From an uncultured Mucilaginibacter sp. (GTDB lineage: Bacteria > Bacteroidota > Bacteroidia > Sphingobacteriales > Sphingobacteriaceae): a DNA stretch of 64,000 nt. Both the position numbers and the translations under genes were made by a program. Positions 55,194 through 63,945 of the stretch are shown in pieces. Numbering within the stretch: position 1 is the first letter of the stretch; every line of letters begins with the position of its first letter. Below the pieces are notes generated by a model, which made no database searches, was not told the origin of the DNA, and worked only from the letters and a program-made list of their open reading frames with translations. The DNA lies in contig NZ_CAMLHX010000002.1 in the NCBI RefSeq assembly GCF_946479965.1, positions 92,624 through 156,623 on the forward strand. The letters are read 5' to 3'.

Positions 55194-56345
55194 ATGAAAT
55201 TACGACTTGGAATGGTGGGTGGCGGACAAGGTGCCTTTATTGGTGCCGTACACCGTATAGCCGCCCGTATTGACGATGACTATGAATTGGTTTGCGGCGC
55301 TTTTAGCAGCAACGCAGAAAAATCTAAAGCGAGCGGTATCGCCCTTGGTATCGCGGCCGACAGAGCTTACGGTTTTTATGAGGAACTGATAGAAAAAGAA
55401 AAGCAACTTCCTGAAGATCAGCGCGTACAGGTAATAAGTATTGTTACGCCAAACCATGCTCACTTCGGCCCTACTAAAATGGCATTAGAGAATGGTTTCC
55501 ACGTTATTTTAGATAAGCCGATGACTTTTTCGTTAGCCGAAGCTAAAGAACTGGAAAAAGTTGTTGCCGCAACTGATAAATTATTCTGCCTTACACACAC
55601 TTATACCGGCTATCCTATGGTAAAAGAGGCGCGTCAGTTAGCGCTTACCGGTAAGTTGGGCACCATCCGTAAAATATATGTAGAATATCCGCAGGGGTGG
55701 TTAAGCACTTTCCTTGAAGGTGAGGACAACAAGCAAGCTTCATGGCGCACTGACCCAGGTAAAAGCGGTATAGCAGGCTGTATGGGTGATATAGGTACGC
55801 ACGCCTTTAACCTTTGCGAATATGTTACCGGCTTACAGGTTACCCAGCTTTGCGCCGATCTGAACATTGTTGTTGAGGGCCGTAAATTAGATGATGATGG
55901 TTCTGTTTTGATGAAACTGAGCAACGGTGCAAGCGCTGTACTTACCGCATCGCAAATAGCTATTGGCGAAGAAAACAACGTTAAGATAAGGGTATACGGC
56001 GATAAAGCGGGCTTAGAGTGGGAACAATGGGATGCTAATACCCTTAAAGTTAAATATGCTGATAAACCAACCGAAATATGGCGTACAGGCGCGGGCTACC
56101 TAAGCTCATACGCCAGCCATAATACCCGTACTCCTGGCGGTCACCCTGAGGGCTATTTGGAAGCATTTGCAAATCTTTACCATAACTTCGCTTTAACTGT
56201 TAAAGCCGGTATTGCGGGTGTAGAAGCGCCTGCCGAGGCAAAAGATTTTCCGGGTATTAGTGACGGGTTAAGAGGCATGGCATTTATTGAAAATGTTATT
56301 GCTTCGGGTAAATCAGAAATGAAATGGACTAAATTCACTGTATAA
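55194..56345 (+). CDS. Gfo/Idh/MocA-family oxidoreductase
   Basis: A 383-residue NAD(P)-dependent sugar or inositol-type dehydrogenase. The N-terminal Rossmann fold reads RLGMVGGGQGAFIGAVHR; the catalytic lysine motif is ILDKPMTFSLAEAKEL. A C-terminal alpha/beta substrate domain follows. Members act on many sugar derivatives. It is first of a three-gene operon: 6 nt to the isomerase, then an MFS transporter. The set suggests uptake and breakdown of one sugar or glycoside; the DUF1080 gene at the window end fits but is separate. Confidence 0.93.
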   Translation: MKLRLGMVGGGQGAFIGAVHRIAARIDDDYELVCGAFSSNAEKSKASGIALGIAADRAYGFYEELIEKEKQLPEDQRVQVISIVTPNHAHFGPTKMALENGFHVILDKPMTFSLAEAKELEKVVAATDKLFCLTHTYTGYPMVKEARQLALTGKLGTIRKIYVEYPQGWLSTFLEGEDNKQASWRTDPGKSGIAGCMGDIGTHAFNLCEYVTGLQVTQLCADLNIVVEGRKLDDDGSVLMKLSNGASAVLTASQIAIGEENNVKIRVYGDKAGLEWEQWDANTLKVKYADKPTEIWRTGAGYLSSYASHNTRTPGGHPEGYLEAFANLYHNFALTVKAGIAGVEAPAEAKDFPGISDGLRGMAFIENVIASGKSEMKWTKFTV

Positions 56346-56351
56346 AATTCT

Positions 56352-57407
56352 ATGAAAACTATTAAAGGACCTGCTATATTTTTAGCACAGTTTTTAGGTG
56401 ATAAACCACCTTTTGATACTTTAGATGATATTTGCAAATGGGCTGCCGGTCTGGGTTTTAAGGGTGTGCAAATCCCTACCTGGGCAGGTAATTATTTTGA
56501 CTTGCAGAAAGCAGCTGAAAGCAAAACCTATGCTGATGAGATAAAAGGCAAAGTTGCAAGCTACGGATTAGAGATAACCGAACTATCTACTCACTTACAG
56601 GGTCAGCTGGTAGCGGTACACCCTGCTTATGATGACCTGTTTGATGGCTTCGCTCCTGCTCAATATCATAAAAACCCTAAAGCACGCCAGGAATGGGCGG
56701 TGCAGCAATTAAAATATGCTGCTCAGGCTTCAAAAAATTTAGGCTTGAACGCGCATGTTACTTTTAGCGGTGCTTTGCTTTGGCCAACAGTTTACCCATG
56801 GCCCCAACGCCCTGCAGGCTTGGTTGAAACAGGTTTTACCGAGTTGGCTAAGCGTTGGAAACCAATACTGGACGTATTTGATGAAAACGGCGTTGATGTT
56901 TGTTATGAAATTCACCCGGGAGAAGATTTACATGATGGTATCAGCTATGAAATGTTCCTTGAAAAAGTAAACAATCATAAACGTGCTTGTTTATTGTATG
57001 ATCCATCGCACTTTGTGTTACAGTGCCTTAAATATCTGGATTTTATCGACATTTATCACGAGCGTATTAAAATGTTCCACGTTAAGGATGCAGAGTTTAA
57101 TCCAACCGGTCGCCAGGGAGTATACGGCGGCTACCAAAACTGGGTTGAGCGCGCGGGCCGTTTCCGTTCATTAGGTGATGGCCAGGTAGATTTTAAATCT
57201 ATCTTCAGTAAAATGGCACAGTACAACTTTGAAGGATGGGCCGTTATGGAATGGGAATGTGCTATGAAACATCCTGAAGATGGTGCAAGAGAAGGTGCTA
57301 TCTTTATTAAGGATCACATTATCCGCGTAACAGAAAAAGCATTTGACGACTTTGCAGGCACAGGTTCTGACGAGGAATTCAATAAAAAAGTATTAGGCAT
57401 TAGCTAA
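56352..57407 (+). CDS. Sugar phosphate isomerase/epimerase (xylose-isomerase-like TIM barrel)
   Basis: A 351-residue TIM-barrel protein of the AP_endonuc_2 family. Metal-binding residues are visible in VDVCYEIHPGEDLHDG, ACLLYDPSHFVLQ and IKMFHVKDAEFN, near the C-terminus GWAVMEWECAMKHPE. It probably isomerises a keto-sugar, or a product of the partner dehydrogenase. It lies 6 nt after the Gfo/Idh/MocA gene and ends at a hairpin before the transporter gene. Confidence 0.93.
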   Translation: MKTIKGPAIFLAQFLGDKPPFDTLDDICKWAAGLGFKGVQIPTWAGNYFDLQKAAESKTYADEIKGKVASYGLEITELSTHLQGQLVAVHPAYDDLFDGFAPAQYHKNPKARQEWAVQQLKYAAQASKNLGLNAHVTFSGALLWPTVYPWPQRPAGLVETGFTELAKRWKPILDVFDENGVDVCYEIHPGEDLHDGISYEMFLEKVNNHKRACLLYDPSHFVLQCLKYLDFIDIYHERIKMFHVKDAEFNPTGRQGVYGGYQNWVERAGRFRSLGDGQVDFKSIFSKMAQYNFEGWAVMEWECAMKHPEDGAREGAIFIKDHIIRVTEKAFDDFAGTGSDEEFNKKVLGIS

Positions 57408-57419
57408 TACAAACTTTAA

Positions 57420-57453
57420 TACGGCCTTGGTTTAAAAACCAGGGCCGTACTTT
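57420..57453 (+). terminator. Hairpin between isomerase and MFS genes
   Basis: TACGGCCTTGGTT (57420-57432) pairs with AACCAGGGCCGTA (57437-57449) with one wobble, followed by CTTTTAT. It may attenuate read-through into the transporter gene. Confidence 0.7.
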
Positions 57454-57502
57454 TATATTGCAATTAATAAAACCCGATTATAAACCTAAAATTAAAAGAA
57501 GA

Positions 57503-58711
57503 ATGCAAATCAATCGTTCACAATTATTTACGGCAAGTTGTCTTGCCTTAATGGTAACCGGCCTTTCCTTTGGTATAAGGGCGGGTACCCTAGAAACTAT
57601 GGGGGCTCAGTTTAGCCTTGACAAATCTCAGTTAGCATCCATTGCTTCTACAGCTTTCACGGCGTTTTCAGCAGTAATAGTACTGGGCGCTTTTATTGTA
57701 GACCTTATTGGCATGAAACGCCTGCTTGTTTTTGCTTTTTTGTTCCACATTGCAGGTATAGCCCTTACTATTTTTGCTAAAGATTTTACGCAGTTATATA
57801 TTGGCACTTTACTGGTAGGTTTTGCAAACGGCACAATTGAAGCCGCTTGTAATCCATTGGTTGCAGGTATGTATACCGATAATAAAACAACTAAGCTGAA
57901 CCATTTTCACCTGTGGTTTCCGAGTGGGATAGTAATTGGCACTTTAATAGTGGTTTTGCTCAACAAATTGGGCGTAAACAGCTGGCAAATACAAGTTGGT
58001 ACTATGTTAATACCAACAGTTATTTATGGGTTTCTGTTTTCAAAACTCGACTTCCCTGTTACTGAGCGCGTGGCATCGGGAGTTAGCTATTCAGGAATGT
58101 TTAAAGCCGTTCTTAACCCGCTATTTATTTTTATGATAATTTGCATGGTTGGTACCGCAACAACCGAGTTGTTTACCGGTACATTTATAGATGTACTGTT
58201 AAGAAACGTTTCAGACAACGCATTGCTATTGTTAACGTTGGAAACAGGTGTAATGATACTTGGAAGGGCTTTTGCCAAGCCAATACTTAAAAAGGTTAGT
58301 CCTGAATTATTATTGTTGACGTCTGCAATATTAGCTGCTTTAGGATTGTACATGTTTACTACCGTAAGCGGTCCGATGTTGTACTTTGCCGCGGTGATAT
58401 TTGGCATGGGTGTAACCTTTTTCTGGCCTACTATGCTTGGTTTTGTAAACACCCATATTCCGGAAACAGGTGCTTTAGGCTTAAACCTTATGGGTGGCGC
58501 AGGCATGTTTTCAGTAGGTATATTCATGTTATTTATGGGCAGTTATTATGATAAAGTTCAGAAAAGTGCCGGTGATGATCCGCTTGCTGCCGGGCAGGCC
58601 GTATTAAATGCTACGCTAATCATCCCAATTGTATTAATAGTTGCATTTACGGGCTTGTTATTTTACATGAAAGGCCGTAGCAAAAAAACAGCAGCAGCTG
58701 TTCAGGTGTAA
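57503..58711 (+). CDS. MFS sugar transporter (FucP-like)
   Basis: A 402-residue inner-membrane transporter with twelve predicted helices. The first, ASCLALMVTGLSFGIRAGTL, and the following GIALTIFAKDFTQLYIGTLL are typical of the FucP/NarK-like sugar MFS group. The FANGTIEAACNP segment is also a family mark. ATG 57503 is preferred over an upstream start because helix 1 begins near it. It probably imports the sugar used by the two preceding enzymes, most likely by proton symport. Confidence 0.9.
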   Translation: MQINRSQLFTASCLALMVTGLSFGIRAGTLETMGAQFSLDKSQLASIASTAFTAFSAVIVLGAFIVDLIGMKRLLVFAFLFHIAGIALTIFAKDFTQLYIGTLLVGFANGTIEAACNPLVAGMYTDNKTTKLNHFHLWFPSGIVIGTLIVVLLNKLGVNSWQIQVGTMLIPTVIYGFLFSKLDFPVTERVASGVSYSGMFKAVLNPLFIFMIICMVGTATTELFTGTFIDVLLRNVSDNALLLLTLETGVMILGRAFAKPILKKVSPELLLLTSAILAALGLYMFTTVSGPMLYFAAVIFGMGVTFFWPTMLGFVNTHIPETGALGLNLMGGAGMFSVGIFMLFMGSYYDKVQKSAGDDPLAAGQAVLNATLIIPIVLIVAFTGLLFYMKGRSKKTAAAVQV

Positions 58712-58736
58712 GTCACTTATAACACACTACATACAA

Positions 58737-58769
58737 ATAGCGATGGGTTTAAAACCCATCGCTATTTTT
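58737..58769 (+). terminator. Terminator of the sugar operon
   Basis: ATAGCGATGGGTTT (58737-58750) and AAACCCATCGCTAT (58752-58765) form a near-perfect stem, followed by TTTTG. Confidence 0.88.
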
Positions 58770-58775
58770 GTTTAA

Positions 58776-58990
58776 GGCGTTTCACTATGAAACGCAAAAC
58801 GCCTTATTTACAATATACTGATTAACAACAAATTATCATAATATTACAGCTAATCTTACTGACTTATAAGTCGTTTCTTTTTGTTTCACACCGAACCGCT
58901 AACCGGTTGATAGCAAGAACGATAGCAAAAAATAGCGTTTCATGCGTTTCACTATGTTTCATATTTTTGTGAAACGCTGCATAGTGAAAA
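58776..58990 (+). repeat. Dispersed word-repeat element, copy 3 (different word)
   Basis: The 334-nt gap 58712-59045 holds a terminator and this element, and no gene. Ends are inverted, TTTCACTATG (58780-58789) and CATAGTGAAA (58980-58989). The core AGCTAATCTTACTGAC..ATAAGTCGTTTC (58848-58877, 58866-58867 omitted) matches copy 1 at 25 of 30 positions. The transition AAAACGCC after the left word is also shared. The iterated word is TGAAACATAG/TGAAACGC instead of TGATCCAAAG, and it is stacked at the right end, read on the minus strand (58934-58964). GACTTATAAGTC (58861-58872) is a perfect palindrome. Confidence 0.7.
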
Positions 58991-59045
58991 CAAGTGAAAA
59001 ATTTACCCGCTGACAGCTAACAAATCTGTTTATATTTAACCCGAT

Positions 59046-59747
59046 TTGAGCAAATACATTTTATTTATTGATACCGAAGCATCGGGCCTGCCCGGCAACT
59101 GGACCCTACCCTACAGTGCAGACGCTAACTGGCCGCATATAGTGCAGGTAGCATGGCTTATATATGATGAGCAGCGCAACTTGGTTAAAGAGCAAAACCA
59201 TTATATAAATGCCGAAGGCGTTACCATTACCCAATCGGCAATGGATACACATGGCATTACCCTTGACTTTCTGGCCTCGAACGGTAAGCCCCAAAGCGAG
59301 ATAATGGAAATGCTGGCCAATGACCTGGTAGAATATGAGCCGACCATTATAGGCCATTTTATGCAATTGGATTACTACCTGCTAGGCGCTGCTTTTCATC
59401 GGACAGGCGTGTATAACCCCTTAGGCAAATTGCCTGTTTTTTGCACAATGGTTGCCACCACACAACTGCTCCGCAGCCCGTCAACCCGGCAATTGCGCCT
59501 TGGGGATCTGTATTACATGCTGTTTAAGGTTGATCTGCAACACCAGCATGATGCCCTGCACGATGCCCGGGCAACAGCGGAATCTTTCTTTGAACTGCGT
59601 GACCGCGGCGAAATATCCGAAGCAAGCATCGCTCAACAAAATAAAGACTTTGAGCTACAGCGCGTACCGGCAAAAAAGCCAACAGGTTGTTTTTTACCCA
59701 TGCTAATTGTTATATTGTTATTGCTATTCACCATCTACAGCATATGA
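59046..59747 (+). CDS. DnaQ-like 3'-5' exonuclease with C-terminal membrane anchor
   Basis: A 233-residue DEDDh-type exonuclease. Exo I is FIDTEASGLP; Exo II and III appear as IIGHFMQLDYYLLG and HDALHDARATAESFF with the catalytic His-Asp pair. A last helix (about 215-231, FLPMLIVILLLLFTIYS) is a likely membrane anchor, unusual for DnaQ-like nucleases. The start is a TTG at 59046; no in-frame ATG lies upstream and a stop is 9 nt before. The stop overlaps the next start by ATGA, linking it to the nucleotidyltransferase-type protein. Confidence 0.88.
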   Translation: MSKYILFIDTEASGLPGNWTLPYSADANWPHIVQVAWLIYDEQRNLVKEQNHYINAEGVTITQSAMDTHGITLDFLASNGKPQSEIMEMLANDLVEYEPTIIGHFMQLDYYLLGAAFHRTGVYNPLGKLPVFCTMVATTQLLRSPSTRQLRLGDLYYMLFKVDLQHQHDALHDARATAESFFELRDRGEISEASIAQQNKDFELQRVPAKKPTGCFLPMLIVILLLLFTIYSI

Positions 59748-61651
59748 ATAACAAACTGGAATTTCTGAAAACTGTTACCCCCTTCAATACACTTCCGGAA
59801 GATGTATTGGTTGGTGTAGCTAAAGAATTAAAAGAGGTTAGCTATAAAAAAGACACAACCATCTATCAGCAGGATGTTACAATGATGAAGGGCGTTGACA
59901 TTATTGTTGAAGGCAGCTATGAATCGTTCTTTTATGATAGCACGGGTAACAAGCGCCTGGTAGAAACGCACGAGCCCGGCTTTTGCTATGGCGGTGTATC
60001 GGTGTTGCTTAACAGGCGCAAATCGCTGCGCACTGTAATTGCTAAAAAGGGTACAACCGTTTACTTTCTGCACAGAAAGGAATTTCGTGTGCTTTGTAAA
60101 GCATATGAGGAGTTCTTCCTGCATTTTACCGCCGAGTTTGGCAAACGTATGCAGAATGAGGAGTTTGTTCACTTCTTTAAGCAACCGGCATCATTTACTG
60201 AAAGTTATATTGCAGCGGAGCAGATGTACTCGCGCCGCATAGATAGTGTTGAATACAGGGCCGTGGTATCATGCGCTCAACAAACGCCTATATTTAAAGC
60301 CGCGCAGCTAATGGCTACGCAAAAAACCAGCTGCCTGTTTATATTGGACGATGCTCAAAAGATAATTGGCTATGTAACTGATATTACGCTCCGCGACAAG
60401 GTGATAGCACAACAACATAACACAACTGAGGCAGTGAAAACGGTAATGGCAACTCCTATTATTAGCATAAGCGCCGATGCATTTGTGTATGAGGCCTTGC
60501 TGAAGATGTTCCAAACCAAGATCCGTTATATCCTGATAGAAAAAGAAGGGCAGCATGTAGGTTTTATCAGCCGTAATAAACTATTGAGCGAACAGGCGCA
60601 ATCGCCGCTGGTATTTATCCAATCGGTTAAGCTAGCGGTTTCTACCGAGGAGTTAAAGCGTAAGTGGCAGGGCGTTCCGCAGTTTGTAACCCAGTTGTTG
60701 GGTCGTGGCGTTAATGCTGAGATCGTTAATCAGATAATAACCACCGTTGCTGATACCATTGCTCAAAAAGTTATAGAAAATGTAATTGCCGAGGTTGGCG
60801 AACCGCCTGCCAAATTTGTATTTATGGTGCTGGGCAGCGAGGGGCGCAAAGAGCAAACCTTTAAAACGGATCAGGATAACGCCATTATTTATGAAGATAA
60901 AGCCAATGAGCACCGCGAAGAAGTAAGGGCTTACTTTTTAGATATGGCAACACGGGTATCCCGCGATCTTGACTATATCGGATTTGTATACTGCACCGGC
61001 GATTTTATGGCGCAAAACCCCAAATGGACACATTCCCTTTCGCATTGGAAACGCAATTACGAGTACTGGATGGATGAATCAATCCCCGAGACGGTGATCA
61101 ATTTCTCTACATTTTTTGATTGCCGCACCATTTATGGCGACAATACCATAATGGACGAGCTACATGAATTTTTGGATGAGAAACTACAACACCCGCTGGA
61201 AAAGCTTTTTCACTATATGGCTCAAAATGCCTTGCAATATGAGCCACCATTAACCTTCTTCAACAATATCCGCACTTTTAAAAAGGGAAGTCGAGAAGTG
61301 TTTGACATTAAAAGGGCGATGAGCCCGATTGTTGATTTGGTGCGGGTGTATTCTCTTAAAAACCGGATCTTCGAGGTAAACACCGGCGAGCGCATGAAAG
61401 TATTAAAAACTAAAGGTATCTTCTCTGATGCTGAATATCACGAGCTGAGCCAATCCTATTATTTTTTGATGAACCTGCGCCTTAAAAAGCAAACCGAGCA
61501 AATAATGCAGGATCACTCCGCTCCTGACAATTACATTGATATTGACCAACTTTCCAAGTTGGAGCAGGTTACTTTGAAAGAAATCTTTAAGATCATCGCC
61601 AACTTTCAATCAAAGATCAAAGTGTCGTTCACCGGCAGTTTGATGAACTAA
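59744..61651 (+). CDS. Cyclic-nucleotide-binding/CBS/DUF294 nucleotidyltransferase-like protein
   Basis: A 635-residue cytoplasmic protein. An N-terminal cNMP-binding-like domain (about 10-130; IYQQDVTMMKGVDIIVEG, FCYGGVSVLLNRR) is followed by two CBS domains (about 160-285; VVSCAQQTPIFKAAQLM, VYEALLKMFQTKIRYILI). A DUF294 nucleotidyltransferase-like domain (about 340-475) has VLGSEGRKEQTFKTDQDN, the G-S...D-x-D motif. A DUF294 C-terminal helical domain ends the protein. This set matches putative signal-controlled uridylyltransferases (GlnD-like). Gene order with the exonuclease recurs in distant bacteria, suggesting one pathway; the substrate is unknown. Confidence 0.92.
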   Translation: MNNKLEFLKTVTPFNTLPEDVLVGVAKELKEVSYKKDTTIYQQDVTMMKGVDIIVEGSYESFFYDSTGNKRLVETHEPGFCYGGVSVLLNRRKSLRTVIAKKGTTVYFLHRKEFRVLCKAYEEFFLHFTAEFGKRMQNEEFVHFFKQPASFTESYIAAEQMYSRRIDSVEYRAVVSCAQQTPIFKAAQLMATQKTSCLFILDDAQKIIGYVTDITLRDKVIAQQHNTTEAVKTVMATPIISISADAFVYEALLKMFQTKIRYILIEKEGQHVGFISRNKLLSEQAQSPLVFIQSVKLAVSTEELKRKWQGVPQFVTQLLGRGVNAEIVNQIITTVADTIAQKVIENVIAEVGEPPAKFVFMVLGSEGRKEQTFKTDQDNAIIYEDKANEHREEVRAYFLDMATRVSRDLDYIGFVYCTGDFMAQNPKWTHSLSHWKRNYEYWMDESIPETVINFSTFFDCRTIYGDNTIMDELHEFLDEKLQHPLEKLFHYMAQNALQYEPPLTFFNNIRTFKKGSREVFDIKRAMSPIVDLVRVYSLKNRIFEVNTGERMKVLKTKGIFSDAEYHELSQSYYFLMNLRLKKQTEQIMQDHSAPDNYIDIDQLSKLEQVTLKEIFKIIANFQSKIKVSFTGSLMN

Positions 61652-61687
61652 ATAAAAATAGATGGCATATCAATATACTAAAATTAT

Positions 61688-61695
61688 TAGCTTTG
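61688..61695 (+). promoter_or_regulatory. -7 box of recQ
   Basis: TAGCTTTG matches TAnnTTTG exactly. It overlaps the TTG codon (61693-61695), the only canonical in-frame start for recQ; ATA at 61699 follows 3 nt later. See the finding on this start. Confidence 0.5.
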
Positions 61696-63864
61696 TGTAT
61701 AACACCTAACCAAGCCTTACAAAAATATTTTGGATACACCGATTTCCGGCATCGACAGGACGAGATTATAGCGCATATATTAAACGGCAAAGACGTGCTG
61801 GCGCTGATGCCTACAGGTGGTGGAAAATCCCTGTGTTACCAGTTGCCGGCGGTACTGCTTACGGGCTTAACCATTGTAATATCTCCCCTTATCGCATTAA
61901 TGAAAGACCAGGTTGACAGCCTGAACATTAATGGTATACCTGCCGCGTTTTTAAACTCTTCTCAAAGCCCGGATGAACAGCGGCAGTTGATTGAAAAATT
62001 ACGCGCTAATCAAATTAAATTGCTATACCTGGCACCCGAGCGTTTGTTTAGTGGCGAAAACAAGCTTATTGAATTTTTAAAGTCTCTCCCTGTGGTACAG
62101 ATAGCCATTGATGAAGCGCATTGTATATCGCATTGGGGTCATGATTTTAGGCCGGAGTATTTGATGTTGGCCGGTTTAAAACAGCACTTCCCTTCCGTAC
62201 CTGTTATCGCGCTTACAGCAACAGCTGATAAACTTACCCAAAAGGATATTCTGGAGAAATTGGACCTTAAAGATCCTGCGGTCTTTATCTCTTCTTTTAA
62301 CCGGGAGAACATCACCTATACCGTTGCTCCAAAACGCAACAGCTTTAAACAGTTGCTGGCTTTTTTGGATAAGCGGAAAGATGAATCAGGTATAATCTAT
62401 TGCCTTTCCCGTAAATCAACAGAAGCGCTGGCAGCGGACCTGAAGGCTGAGGGCTTTTTAGCCGAAGCTTACCATGCAGGTTTGGACAACGTAACCAAGG
62501 CACGTAACCAGGAAGCTTTTTTACGTGATGACGTGAGGATAATTGTGGCTACCATTGCCTTTGGCATGGGCATCAACAAATCAAACGTGCGTTACGTGGT
62601 GCATATTGATCTGCCCAAAAACATTGAGGGTTACTATCAGGAAACGGGAAGGGCCGGGCGCGACGGATTACCATCGGCGGCGATGCTGTATTATTCGCCC
62701 GGGGATGCGCAAAAGCTGAAGGAATTCGCCAAGATTGAGAATAACCCGGAGCAAAGCAGGATTATGCTTAAAAAGCTGGATGACATGGTGCGCTACAGTG
62801 AGCTGCAAACCTGTAGAAGACAGTTTTTACTGCGATATTTTGATGAGCAAGCGCCAGACGATTGTGGAGCATGCGATGTATGCCTCACCGAAGTAGAGCG
62901 CTTTGATGGTACGCTGATAGCTCAAAAGGCGCTATCCGCTGTAGCCCGGTTAAAAGAAAGGTTTGGAGCAGGTTATGTTATTGAATTTTTAAGAGGATCT
63001 AAAAGTGAGAAGATACGTGAAGAACACAAACAGCTTAAAACGTACGGCATTGGTGCAGATATAAGCAAAGTAGATTGGCAGCGTTACATTCGCGAATTAG
63101 TTGCTACAGGTTATCTGCAGGCATCTGATGGTGAATACCCGGTGTTGCAGTTAACTGATAAAAGTGAAGCTGTATTGAAAGGAACGGAAAAGGTGCAATT
63201 CATCGCTTCTCAAGTAACGGAGGAACGAGAAGAATATGTTGAGGTACCGTTTGAGGCTGATTTGATGAACGAGCTTAAAAGCGTTAGACGCGATATTGCT
63301 TTGAATGAGAATGTACCGCCTTACGTGATATTAGCCGACAGTACTTTATTGGAAATGGCTACTTATTTACCGCAAAGTTTGGATGAACTGCGGCTTATCT
63401 CAGGGTTTGGCGATATAAAATTAGCGCGTTATGGGCGGGAGTTTTTAGCCCCGGTAAAAAGCTATAGCGCGCAAAAAGGGCTTTCATCCAAAATCGACCA
63501 AAAGAAAGCAAAACGGGAACGTAAACAGAGTACCGGTCGGACTGCAAGAAAGGGCGCAGGCACGCAAAGCGAAAGTTTCACTTTATATAAGCAGGGTAAA
63601 ACAGTTGCCGAGATAGCAGCTGATCGCGGTTTGGCTACTGCTACAATTGAAGGTCATTTAGCTTATTTTATTGAACAGCGGGAATTGGAAATAACGGCCA
63701 TTGTGAACCCTGAGAAAATACCACCTATACAGGACGTTATTGAAAAGTACGGCGACGATAAACTGTCACCGTTAAAAGAAGTGTTAGGTGAAAATTATAG
63801 CTACGGTGAAATAAAGTCTGTTGTTAGCTGGATGAGGGCCGGGAAACCGGAATATAAGGTTTAG
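61693..63864 (+). CDS. recQ: ATP-dependent DNA helicase RecQ
   Basis: A 723-residue RecQ helicase that unwinds forked and stalled DNA in repair and recombination. Helicase core (about 10-340): Walker A PTGGGKS (40-46), DEAH box (140-143), QETGRAGRDG motif VI. The zinc-binding part has cysteines in LQTCRRQF and CGACDVC. Then come a winged-helix RQC region, an HRDC domain (about 525-600) and a C-terminal helix-turn-helix-like tail (TVAEIAADRGLATATIEGHL). Start codon is uncertain: TTG at 61693 is listed, but ATA at 61699 would align with close homologues beginning MTPxQALQKYFGY. Confidence 0.95.
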   Translation: MCITPNQALQKYFGYTDFRHRQDEIIAHILNGKDVLALMPTGGGKSLCYQLPAVLLTGLTIVISPLIALMKDQVDSLNINGIPAAFLNSSQSPDEQRQLIEKLRANQIKLLYLAPERLFSGENKLIEFLKSLPVVQIAIDEAHCISHWGHDFRPEYLMLAGLKQHFPSVPVIALTATADKLTQKDILEKLDLKDPAVFISSFNRENITYTVAPKRNSFKQLLAFLDKRKDESGIIYCLSRKSTEALAADLKAEGFLAEAYHAGLDNVTKARNQEAFLRDDVRIIVATIAFGMGINKSNVRYVVHIDLPKNIEGYYQETGRAGRDGLPSAAMLYYSPGDAQKLKEFAKIENNPEQSRIMLKKLDDMVRYSELQTCRRQFLLRYFDEQAPDDCGACDVCLTEVERFDGTLIAQKALSAVARLKERFGAGYVIEFLRGSKSEKIREEHKQLKTYGIGADISKVDWQRYIRELVATGYLQASDGEYPVLQLTDKSEAVLKGTEKVQFIASQVTEEREEYVEVPFEADLMNELKSVRRDIALNENVPPYVILADSTLLEMATYLPQSLDELRLISGFGDIKLARYGREFLAPVKSYSAQKGLSSKIDQKKAKRERKQSTGRTARKGAGTQSESFTLYKQGKTVAEIAADRGLATATIEGHLAYFIEQRELEITAIVNPEKIPPIQDVIEKYGDDKLSPLKEVLGENYSYGEIKSVVSWMRAGKPEYKV

Positions 63865-63881
63865 GGAATTAAAAATCTATT

Positions 63882-63927
63882 AATAATAAACCCTGCGCAT
63901 TCGTCATACGCAGGGTTAAATTATTAT
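63882..63927. terminator. Terminator between recQ and the convergent DUF1080 gene
   Basis: AACCCTGCG (63889-63897) pairs with CGCAGGGTT (63909-63917), with A/T-rich outer extensions on both sides, so it may act in both directions. Confidence 0.8.
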
Positions 63928-63945
63928 CGATACTTACTAAGCAGC

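Noticed and set aside
57458..57502. Upstream start for the MFS gene
   Set aside because: The extra residues are charged and precede helix 1 without family support; ATG 57503 fits better.
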